From Crocinitomicaceae bacterium (GTDB taxonomy: Bacteria > Bacteroidota > Bacteroidia > Flavobacteriales_D > Crocinitomicaceae): 7,437 nucleotides of DNA. Both the position numbers and the translations under genes were made by a program. The first letter of the stretch is position 1, and the number at the start of each line of letters is the position of its first letter. The DNA is taken from assembly GCA_024643585.1 (NCBI GenBank), contig JAHEMP010000109.1, forward strand, positions 1 through 7,437, written 5' to 3'. Of this stretch, positions 1 through 6,352 are shown piece by piece. Under the pieces are notes generated by a model. The model saw nothing but the letters and a program-made list of their open reading frames with translations, searched no databases and was not told where the DNA came from.

Positions 1-366
1 ACCAATCGCAACTCCGTCGTATTTTAGTTCACAAACATACTCCAATGGAATTTCGACAAGCTTTTTTATTCTATTTTCCCATTCTACAATTTCTTCTTCA
101 GAGTAGGTATTTGACAATGATAGCATAGGGTATCTGTGCTCAACATTCTGAAATTTTTTGGTAATATCTCCACCTACTCTTTTTGTAGGAGAATTTTTGT
201 CAGCCAAATCCGGGAACTCCGCCTCTAATTCTTGTAATTCTTTAAGTTTATTGTCGAATTCAAAATCGGTAACTTTAGATTCATTATCAACATAATAAGC
301 ATAATTAAGCTCGTTGATTTCATTGACCAAGTCTTCTATTCTTTTTTTTGCAAGTTCTTTTGTCAT
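1..366 (-). CDS. ligA: NAD-dependent DNA ligase LigA, N-terminal part (3' end outside window)
   Basis: Seals nicks in duplex DNA during replication and repair, using NAD+ to form a ligase-AMP intermediate. The first 122 codons are present of a family usually near 670 residues. Domain Ia, which binds the NMN half of NAD+, is visible at about residues 5-65, with YAYYV at 22-26 and the acidic/aromatic DFEFD at 34-38. Many ligases have Tyr where this has Phe37, and I believe Phe is common in Bacteroidota. SPTKRVGG (59-66) and PMLSLSNTYSEEE (80-92) are typical linker and adenylation-domain signatures. ELKYDG at 113-118 carries the adenylated lysine, Lys115, at the same residue number as in E. coli LigA. 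The ATG overlaps the prmC stop as ATGA, which suggests translational coupling. The nucleotidyltransferase remainder, OB fold, zinc finger, HhH and BRCT domains lie beyond the left edge. Identification is firm. Confidence 0.97.
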   Translation of the reverse strand, partial: MTKELAKKRIEDLVNEINELNYAYYVDNESKVTDFEFDNKLKELQELEAEFPDLADKNSPTKRVGGDITKKFQNVEHRYPMLSLSNTYSEEEIVEWENRIKKLVEIPLEYVCELKYDGVAIG

Positions 367-1271
367 TTATTTAATTTTTGACCGTATATCATGCGGTTTT
401 TACCTTGCATATCGTCCACGAGACATATATTCTCGAAATTATTTTCTTCCAACAAAGCTATCATTTCTTTACCAAAATTTTCGTGAATTTCGAAAAAAAG
501 CCACCCGTTATCATGCAATTGAACAGATGCTTTTTTTGCAATAGCTGTGTAAAAAAGGAGAGGAACATTGTCAGGAACAAACAAGGCCACTTCCGGTTCG
601 AAATCCAACACATTTTTCTCCATTTTCAATTTATCCACATTGGGTATATAGGGTGGATTTGAAACCCAAACATCGTATTTTTTTGAGTCCAGAGCAAGCA
701 TCTCCGATTGTGAAAGAACATCAATTTTTTGAATTTCAATTTCAACTTCGTTCAATCGGCAATTTTCTTTCGCTAAATCAATTGTTTCGTCAAAATTATC
801 CAAAGCAGAAACTTTCGAATGTGGAATCAGTTTTTGAATTGCTATTGCAATACAGCCTGTACCCGTGCACAAATCTAAAATTTCAAGATTTTGTTTTTTT
901 TTACCAACGACGCTAACGATAAGTTCTACTAGTTCTTCTGTTTCTGGGCGTGGTATTAATGCGGCAGATGAACACAGCATTGGCCAGCCCATGAATTCCG
1001 TTTCTCCGACAACATGCTGGAGTGGTTCCTCTTTTTCTAGTCTCTCCAAATAGGAATGAAAGGTGATCTCTTGTTCTTTGCGAACTTCATGAGATAAATG
1101 AAATGTTACTTCATTAAAAGGAATGGAAAATATTTTGCTTGCAATGGCTTTGAAATGGTATTGAACAGAAAGAGAGGTCCACTTGTGGTGAAACCTCTCT
1201 TCAAACTGTTCTTTTAGATTTTTAAGTGTTGTCAATTTTTTTTCGCTAATATCGAAAAAAAGCCGCAACAA
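363..1271 (-). CDS. prmC: PrmC (HemK) release factor glutamine-N5 methyltransferase
   Basis: Methylates the glutamine of the GGQ motif in peptide-chain release factors RF1 and RF2, using S-adenosylmethionine, in the cytoplasm. The N-terminal helical substrate-binding domain spans roughly residues 10-85. PLQHVVGETEFMG (83-95) and the family signature PRPETEELVE (107-116) follow. The Rossmann-type methyltransferase domain shows SAM-binding motif I DLCTGTGC (133-140), the catalytic NPPY at 205-208, EPEVAL (225-230) and a C-terminal RMIYG (293-297). Length (302) is slightly above the usual 275-290. The start is uncertain: no ATG lies between the in-frame upstream stop at 1287-1289 and the conserved N-terminal region. 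Candidates are TTG at 1271, TTG at 1268 and TTG at 1235; the last gives 290 residues beginning LTTLKNLKEQF, which resembles usual PrmC N-termini. It sits about 7 bp downstream of the adhesin gene and overlaps ligA by 4 bp. The usual partner prfA is not in view. Confidence 0.95.
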   Translation of the reverse strand: MLRLFFDISEKKLTTLKNLKEQFEERFHHKWTSLSVQYHFKAIASKIFSIPFNEVTFHLSHEVRKEQEITFHSYLERLEKEEPLQHVVGETEFMGWPMLCSSAALIPRPETEELVELIVSVVGKKKQNLEILDLCTGTGCIAIAIQKLIPHSKVSALDNFDETIDLAKENCRLNEVEIEIQKIDVLSQSEMLALDSKKYDVWVSNPPYIPNVDKLKMEKNVLDFEPEVALFVPDNVPLLFYTAIAKKASVQLHDNGWLFFEIHENFGKEMIALLEENNFENICLVDDMQGKNRMIYGQKLNK

Positions 1272-1278
1272 ATATCGT

Positions 1279-4200
1279 TTATTCGCCTACAAGATGGAAG
1301 AATCCTTGTTTATTAAGTTCTTTCCCATCCAAATCTTTAGCTTCAATAACATAGAAATAAACGCCATCCTCGGCAATACTATCGGAGGTGGATTTACCGT
1401 CCCATCCTTTCGTGATATCGTTTGTTTCATACATCAAGTTGCCCCATCTGTTAAATAGCTTCATGTTGTATTTTGAAAAACCTGATGGGTCTGCATTAAT
1501 TGGACCGAAGAAACCGTTAACAGCGTCGCCATTTGGCGTAAAAACATTTGGCATATCTATATCACAAACACTTGCACTGTAATAAAAATCCCAAGTATGT
1601 GATCCACATGAATTGGTAGACGTCAAATAGTAATATCCGGGTTGGGTAAATGTTGCTGAACTTCCAGTTTGCCCATCACTCCAGTAGTAATTCGTAACAT
1701 TTTCCCAAACAGAATAGGCAAATAATGTTTGTTCAATCCCTATACATCCTGCCTCATTTCCAACTTCAGAATACGGGTAAAAAACGACATCAATTACGAT
1801 TGTATCCTTGTCTTGGCAAATTGGCTCGGTATAAACAACTGTGTATACACCTGGTTTGGACCATGTTGCAACTGTTTGAATTGAATCAATTGGTGAAAAT
1901 ATGGCTGTACCCGGTCCGCTTGCCAAAGTCCACAACCCATTGTCATTACCGAAGTTCCCATTCAAATCTAAAATATCACCGCATGAATTTGGATGTTCTA
2001 ATAAATCAACGGGAGGCTGTGAGGTTATAGTAAAAGTTGTATCGCCAATACATCCTGCCAAATTAGCAACTGTTACGGTATGTATACCCATTGGTAAATT
2101 TGCTGAATACAAAGTATCCTGAGCCGGATTTGAAAGTCCCCAAGAAACAAACGAATAAAGAGACGAATCAATTAATTGAATATTTTCTGTCTCTCCAGGA
2201 CAAACAAAGTAATCAATGTTATTAAAGTTTATAGTTGGCGGCGGACTGTACGTAACGACCAACAAATCAGAGTTGGGACAATTGGCGGCTGTATATTTTA
2301 ATGTATACACGCCGTAGCCAGAAGTGAAAAGCAACCTCTGATTCAGGTAATTGTTGTTAAATTGATAAATTGGTGCACCTGGACCAGAAACCAAACTCCA
2401 AGTTCCGGAATTCGGAGTACCACCGGCAGTATTGGTTGTCATAAACAATGTGTCATTACAAATCGTTACATCCGGCATTAAAACAATATCTGCCTGGGTT
2501 CCTACTGCGAATGTACTTGTGGCAGAACAAAGACCTAAAGTGTCCGTTACAGTAACTGTGTAGGTTCCCGCCAATAAGAAATGACTAAATGAACCATCAA
2601 GACTTGGATTATTCCCCCATGTAATGTTGTTTCCATATCTCAAAGAGTCTGCAACGGTATAAAGAGATCCTCCTGCACCCGGACAATAAAACGGATTACC
2701 AACTGAGAAAATTTGCGATATCGGTTTTGAAATAGTCAATACCAATGTGTCCGTTGTATTGCAACCCGTGTCGTTAAAAACCAAATTATAAGTCCCGCTT
2801 ACTGAAAATGTTGCCAAAGTGTTACCACCAGACGGTATTAACCCTGGATTTTGACCATTTGGACTATTGTAAGATGACCAAAAACCTGATCCTGAACCTC
2901 CAGAAGTAGTTAATAGAAAACTAGATGTGCAAAGGGAATCATTTGGCTGTAAAGTCAAGGGGGCCAACTGTGTGATGGTAAAAGTTTGATCTTCAGTACA
3001 TACACCAAGAGTGTCCGTAACTGATACGGTGTAGGTACCTGCTGGTAAAGCATTGCTATACAATGAATCCAATCCTGGGTTCGTCAAACCCCAAGTTACA
3101 GAACCATAATTCAATGAATCCGGTAATTGATACAAGGATGAAGGAATGCCGCTGCAAATTGTAGACGTTCCAATTAAATTAATTGCGAAGGATGGCGCAA
3201 CTAAGAAGTTGGTATCAATCCTTTTAAAGCAACCATTTTTTTCAACCGTTACTCCAAAATTTTGCAATGCACTACTAACATATATGGCCGAATCGAGAAG
3301 CAAATTATCCCACAAATAGGAATCATAACCACCTCCCAAGACGTCTACATATATTGAATCACAGCCCGTGACGGGTGATAATGTAGGGTTAAAATTTGAA
3401 ACACCAGAGGAATCTATAATAACGGTGAGATCCAATTGAGTGATACCCGGTGGCACAAAATTATCGGTAGCTGTTATCTGGACTGTATGTGTCCCAACCG
3501 TTGCAGCAGTTCCTGGCACCCGTAATACGGTGTACGCGGTATTTCCGGGAACATTCGATACAATTTGTAGACCTGGTAAGGTGGGGGAACTAACTGCTAT
3601 TGTCGTTGTTTGAGCTGCCTCAGGGGACAAAAATATAAACTGAACGTCAGCGGTATCCCCTATTGAACATATCTTGAAGGTGTCACAACTCGATGCACCA
3701 TTTGGAACAGGAGGAATATTTATATAGGCGCAAACATCAAAAAAGAAACTTTTATTGTCTAACCAACTAATTCCATCAGGGTTTCCGAGAGCGCCATCAA
3801 AATCTGTTCCTGCATGGTCAAATCGAGCAATGAGAAAATAATTAATATTGTTTCCTTTATTTGCACCAGCAGTTGCAGGAACGCCACCGAATCCTCCAAC
3901 TCCACCGGAGGCACTCCCAGTAGTCCATTGCATGTCTTCGTAGCAAAAAGCAACGTTTCCACCATCAATTGCAGGATCTAAACCGTCAGTAATAATTAGT
4001 TGGAAGGTGTTCAATTTATCACCTTGCTGACTATAATAACCAACACCTTCCCAGTTTATATAAATTGCTGTCGGTGTAATTTTGTACAAAACTTGTCCAT
4101 TCCCATTTCTCGTGTCCACATCAGCCCAAAATGGCGAGATTATCTGCGTAGGTGATGAAGGAAAGGCCGTTGAGCTATAAGAAAACAAGCTAGAGCCAAA

Positions 4201-4599
4201 TGTAATATTTCCATTATTGTTGATGTACATTGTGGTGACCGTGTCTCCATAAAAACAAAATGTAAAAGGTATCGTAATTGCGGCACTTGAACCATCATCA
4301 TTCGGCGGCATAGCCAAAATATAGGTCGAGTCTGGTTGAACATAACAGTTGCAACCACTCGCTTTCGGTGGAATTCCGCCTTTGTCATTTTTAGGTTTCT
4401 GAAAAGCAGATTCGGCCGAAGAATTATCAAATTCTGCATGCACAAATGGGGCAATTGTAAATTGATCCAAAGTTCCAGCCAATTTCGCATCTTGGTATTC
4501 CTTAGAATCAACCGAAATTAATGGCTTTTTCGATTCAGTCTGAGCAAAAACAAAATAGGAAACAAAGACAAATAGCAGAGTAAATATACTGTTTTTCAT
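1279..4599 (-). CDS. Secreted NIDO-domain, Ig-repeat adhesin-like protein with T9SS type B sorting domain
   Basis: A 1106-residue exported protein, probably displayed on the cell surface or released; its ligand is unknown. The start is the ATG at 4599 because it begins a clear Sec signal peptide (MKNSIFTLLFVFVSYFVFAQ, likely cleaved after Gln20); the frame stays open upstream to 4701 but that part is not signal-like. Residues about 86-290 form a NIDO (nidogen-like) domain: NNNGNITFG, ISPFWADVDTRNGNG, NWEGVGYYSQQGDKLNTFQL, and QWTTGSASGGVGGFGG. An Ig/cadherin-like segment occupies about 291-396. Residues 413-998 hold eight Cys-bracketed modules, including three copies of a two-module unit. Residues about 1012-1106 form the gliding-motility-associated (CHU_C-type) T9SS type B domain, with PNVFTPNGD (1017-1025), NRWGN (1050-1054), WDGK (1066-1069) and EDGVYFYV (1077-1084). 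The barrel gene lies 67 bp upstream and prmC immediately downstream. Domain calls are firm; an adhesive role is inference. Confidence 0.95.
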   Translation of the reverse strand: MKNSIFTLLFVFVSYFVFAQTESKKPLISVDSKEYQDAKLAGTLDQFTIAPFVHAEFDNSSAESAFQKPKNDKGGIPPKASGCNCYVQPDSTYILAMPPNDDGSSAAITIPFTFCFYGDTVTTMYINNNGNITFGSSLFSYSSTAFPSSPTQIISPFWADVDTRNGNGQVLYKITPTAIYINWEGVGYYSQQGDKLNTFQLIITDGLDPAIDGGNVAFCYEDMQWTTGSASGGVGGFGGVPATAGANKGNNINYFLIARFDHAGTDFDGALGNPDGISWLDNKSFFFDVCAYINIPPVPNGASSCDTFKICSIGDTADVQFIFLSPEAAQTTTIAVSSPTLPGLQIVSNVPGNTAYTVLRVPGTAATVGTHTVQITATDNFVPPGITQLDLTVIIDSSGVSNFNPTLSPVTGCDSIYVDVLGGGYDSYLWDNLLLDSAIYVSSALQNFGVTVEKNGCFKRIDTNFLVAPSFAINLIGTSTICSGIPSSLYQLPDSLNYGSVTWGLTNPGLDSLYSNALPAGTYTVSVTDTLGVCTEDQTFTITQLAPLTLQPNDSLCTSSFLLTTSGGSGSGFWSSYNSPNGQNPGLIPSGGNTLATFSVSGTYNLVFNDTGCNTTDTLVLTISKPISQIFSVGNPFYCPGAGGSLYTVADSLRYGNNITWGNNPSLDGSFSHFLLAGTYTVTVTDTLGLCSATSTFAVGTQADIVLMPDVTICNDTLFMTTNTAGGTPNSGTWSLVSGPGAPIYQFNNNYLNQRLLFTSGYGVYTLKYTAANCPNSDLLVVTYSPPPTINFNNIDYFVCPGETENIQLIDSSLYSFVSWGLSNPAQDTLYSANLPMGIHTVTVANLAGCIGDTTFTITSQPPVDLLEHPNSCGDILDLNGNFGNDNGLWTLASGPGTAIFSPIDSIQTVATWSKPGVYTVVYTEPICQDKDTIVIDVVFYPYSEVGNEAGCIGIEQTLFAYSVWENVTNYYWSDGQTGSSATFTQPGYYYLTSTNSCGSHTWDFYYSASVCDIDMPNVFTPNGDAVNGFFGPINADPSGFSKYNMKLFNRWGNLMYETNDITKGWDGKSTSDSIAEDGVYFYVIEAKDLDGKELNKQGFFHLVGE
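1783..3195 (-). repeat. Three tandem protein-level repeats, each of two Ig-like modules (A+B)
   Basis: Within the adhesin-like gene, three consecutive units of 154-160 codons lie at 2725-3195, 2245-2724 and 1783-2244. Each has an A module (a TWG or SWG core, then ...AGTYTVSVTDTLG-type strand, then Cys) and a B module (G-x-W core, often SGPG, then G-x-Y strand, then Cys). The four cysteines of each unit fall at C482/C534/C557/C613, C639/C691/C714/C774 and C800/C850/C873/C928, numbered from the ATG at 4599. The A-to-B Cys spacing is exactly 23 in all three. Sequence identity is moderate and visible at protein level, not as a long exact DNA repeat, so the duplication looks old. Confidence 0.85.
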
Positions 4600-4654
4600 A
4601 GTTTTATTGTATTTATCACTAAAAGAGAACGTAAATTTTCGCGCCCAAGTTGCA

Positions 4655-4685
4655 CGAATATAGGACTTATTTTTTGCTTTTAAAA
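4655..4685 (-). promoter_or_regulatory. Candidate Bacteroidota-type promoter for the adhesin gene
   Basis: Read on the minus strand, TATATTCG (4662-4655) matches the Bacteroidota -7 consensus TAnnTTTG at all but one position. It lies 19 bp downstream of TTTT (4685-4682), which matches three of four bases of the -33 TTTG element at an accepted spacing. A start near 4650 would leave about 50 nt of leader before the ATG at 4599. The upstream element falls inside the end of the barrel gene. In AT-rich DNA such matches arise often by chance, so this is a weak call. Read-through from the barrel gene is equally possible. Confidence 0.25.
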
Positions 4686-5317
4686 TAATGTGTATAACCA
4701 AATCCTATTGTGAAATATTGTGTTATTTTGTTAAAATTATTAGGGTCATACCCATTGTTTGAAGCTAACCCCATATAAGAAGGGCGAAATCCTAAATATT
4801 GAATCACGTAACCTATGTTCAACTTAATAGTCGTGCTTTCGTCCATAGTCAACATTAGTCCAAATTGAGGTTCAAAGTACAAACATTGTTTGGATTCATA
4901 GGATCGACCTTGAGACGATAAAGAATCCGAGTTAAAAAAAGAATAGGTGTAACCCACTTTCAACCCATAGTCCGTTCCAAATGTACTGCTGTGAAATTTT
5001 TCCCGACCTACCTTTACAAATAGTGAGGTCAATTGTTGACTGCCTTTTATTTTCTCACTTACTTTAAACTCGTTAAGTGTAAATAGCGAATAATTTATCC
5101 CAATCCCCAGACACAAGGTATTCTTTAAAGTATGCTGATAATGTGTACTAGCGTTAAACAGCCCTTGCATAATACCTTTAAAAGATTCATTTGAGATATT
5201 TATAGGTAAGCCAACATTTACATGAAAACTTGATTTAGGGTCAATACTTTGTGCGTTGCCATTCGATACGATTAAAACAAAGATTGCTGAAATTATGTTT
5301 ATTTGAAACTTGGTCAT
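4667..5317 (-). CDS. Hypothetical outer-membrane beta-barrel protein
   Basis: A 216-residue exported protein of no family I recognise by sequence. Residues 1-23 form a signal peptide (hydrophobic core IISAIFVLIVS, likely cleavage after NAQ). The rest alternates short amphipathic strands rich in Tyr, Phe and Gly with polar turns: FHVNVGLPIN (31-40), TLCLGIGINYSLF (67-79), LTSLFVKVG (96-104), YGLKVGYTYSFF (117-128), LYFEPQFGLML (146-156), TIKLNIGYVIQYLGF (163-177) and a final QYFTIGFGYTHYF (200-212). That pattern, with an aromatic-ending last strand, fits a small outer-membrane barrel of roughly 8 strands. It lacks the length (about 300 or more) and the N-terminal signature I would expect of PorP/SprF-type T9SS partners. 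It is the first gene of the minus-strand block and lies 67 bp upstream of the T9SS cargo gene, so a role in export, anchoring or surface assembly of that protein is plausible but unproven. Confidence 0.8.
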   Translation of the reverse strand: MTKFQINIISAIFVLIVSNGNAQSIDPKSSFHVNVGLPINISNESFKGIMQGLFNASTHYQHTLKNTLCLGIGINYSLFTLNEFKVSEKIKGSQQLTSLFVKVGREKFHSSTFGTDYGLKVGYTYSFFNSDSLSSQGRSYESKQCLYFEPQFGLMLTMDESTTIKLNIGYVIQYLGFRPSYMGLASNNGYDPNNFNKITQYFTIGFGYTHYFKSKK

Positions 5318-5443
5318 GTTAAACGAAAATAATGATTAATTCAGAATATATTGGAATCAAAAACGAGTAATTATTTCTTATGACAACCACCCGCCTTGAT
5401 TATTAAATTATTTTTACACTTCACATAAGATTGATACTCTTCT
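5318..5443. promoter_or_regulatory. Divergent intergenic region between the barrel gene and the EamA gene
   Basis: This 126-bp, very AT-rich gap separates two gene starts that point away from each other, so it must hold the promoter of the plus-strand pair and probably that of the minus-strand block. I found no promoter with both elements at convincing spacing on either strand. TATTTTCG on the minus strand, one mismatch from TAnnTTTG, lies only 6 bp before the barrel ATG. No Shine-Dalgarno sequence precedes either start, as is usual in Bacteroidota. No convincing operator, riboswitch or hairpin was seen. Confidence 0.5.
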
Positions 5444-6343
5444 ATGCTTTTAGGTATTCGATACATATTACTTTCTGGATTAAGTTTCATATTGGTCAAT
5501 TTTTTAGTCAAATTATTAGGGGGGAACAATGCTATAAGTAGCTATTTTGAGTTTCAGACTTTTGGAGCACACGAATTAGTATTTTTCAGATCACTCGTAT
5601 CCTTTATAATTAGCGCTATTGTAATCAAAAGAAAAGCAATACCTTTTTTTGGAAACAATAAAAAATGGCTGTTCGTTAGGGGGATTTCAGGCGTGGTAGC
5701 TTTAACAATTTTCTTTTTCTCCTTGCAGAACTTACCGCTTGCTGTGGCTTCTATTTTACAATACCTCTCTCCTATTTTTACTGTTATTCTGGCAGCTATT
5801 ATTCTGAAGGACAAAATATTAAAGCTACAATGGATATTGATAATTCTCGCTTTTTGCGGTGTGCTGTTGATAGGCTATGATAACTTGGTTTCTGATTCAG
5901 AAATCGTTATTGATCCAACTTGGATGATATTGGGAATTGTTTCTGCCTTTTTTTCTGCCATTGCCTACATTGCAATTGTAAAACTTAAAAACACAGATAA
6001 ACCTATCACAATTGTCCTATACTTTCCTATGATGGCCCTGCCTTTTACCGGAATATGGTGTCTTTTTGATTTCGTTCTACCCATAGGATGGGAATGGATT
6101 ATTTTGATCTTAATCGGTGTTTTCACTCAAATAGCCCAGATATTAATGACGAAAGCTCTTCATACAGCTGATACGGCCAAAATCGTACCTTTCCAATATC
6201 TAGGCGCTATTTATGCCATCATAATCGGGTGGTTTGTTTTCGACGAAAGATTGAGCTGGATTTTAATCGCTGGAATGTTTATTATAATAATTTGTGTTAT
6301 TCTAAATACGATTTACCAACATAGATTGAAATCAAATACTTAA
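5444..6343 (+). CDS. EamA-family (drug/metabolite transporter superfamily) permease
   Basis: An inner-membrane permease of the DMT superfamily. Members export or exchange small metabolites; the substrate cannot be told from sequence. The 299 residues fit the usual 10-TM, two-repeat EamA layout: hydrophobic segments at about 5-25, 45-62, 75-92, 97-117, 128-145, 158-178, 185-207, 216-234, 244-264 and 271-290. The repeat signature is seen twice: LPLAVASILQYLSPIFTVIL with ILKDKI (97-125) in the first half, and ADTAKIVPFQYLGAIYAII with FDERLS (242-271) in the second. The loop between the halves is near 147-157. The ATG at 5444 is used; no in-frame start nearer the first helix fits better, and no Shine-Dalgarno is present. 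The DUF58 gene begins 9 bp after its stop, so the two are probably co-transcribed. Confidence 0.93.
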   Translation: MLLGIRYILLSGLSFILVNFLVKLLGGNNAISSYFEFQTFGAHELVFFRSLVSFIISAIVIKRKAIPFFGNNKKWLFVRGISGVVALTIFFFSLQNLPLAVASILQYLSPIFTVILAAIILKDKILKLQWILIILAFCGVLLIGYDNLVSDSEIVIDPTWMILGIVSAFFSAIAYIAIVKLKNTDKPITIVLYFPMMALPFTGIWCLFDFVLPIGWEWIILILIGVFTQIAQILMTKALHTADTAKIVPFQYLGAIYAIIIGWFVFDERLSWILIAGMFIIIICVILNTIYQHRLKSNT

Positions 6344-6352
6344 TTTTAAAGG

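Noticed and set aside
314..1053. Several plus-strand open frames opposite ligA and prmC
   Set aside because: These are antisense to two confidently identified housekeeping genes and have low-complexity, non-protein-like sequence.
1783..3195. CRISPR array or DNA satellite suggested by regular spacing
   Set aside because: The period is about 470 bp, lies in frame within one gene and is visible only at protein level. No short identical direct repeats with unique spacers exist.
3759..3968. Minus-strand open frame inside the NIDO region
   Set aside because: It overlaps a firmly identified coding region in another frame and shows no recognisable protein features; the same applies to the open frame at 4140-4511.
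4600..4701. Upstream extension of the adhesin reading frame by 34 codons to an ATG at 4699-4701
   Set aside because: It would bury the clear signal peptide inside the protein, adds basic non-signal sequence and overlaps the end of the barrel gene. The ATG at 4599 starts a canonical signal peptide.
4667..5317. PorP/SprF family assignment for the small barrel
   Set aside because: The protein is about 100 residues too short and lacks the family's N-terminal signature; only the genomic context resembles that family.
1279..5317. Polymorphic toxin or contact-dependent toxin with immunity gene
   Set aside because: The large protein ends in a T9SS sorting domain rather than a toxin domain, and the neighbour is an exported barrel upstream, not a small cytoplasmic immunity protein downstream.
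5318..5443. Inverted repeat or operator around ATTCAGAAT near 5340
   Set aside because: The palindrome is only 4+4 bases around one central base, expected by chance in AT-rich DNA, and no second copy is seen.
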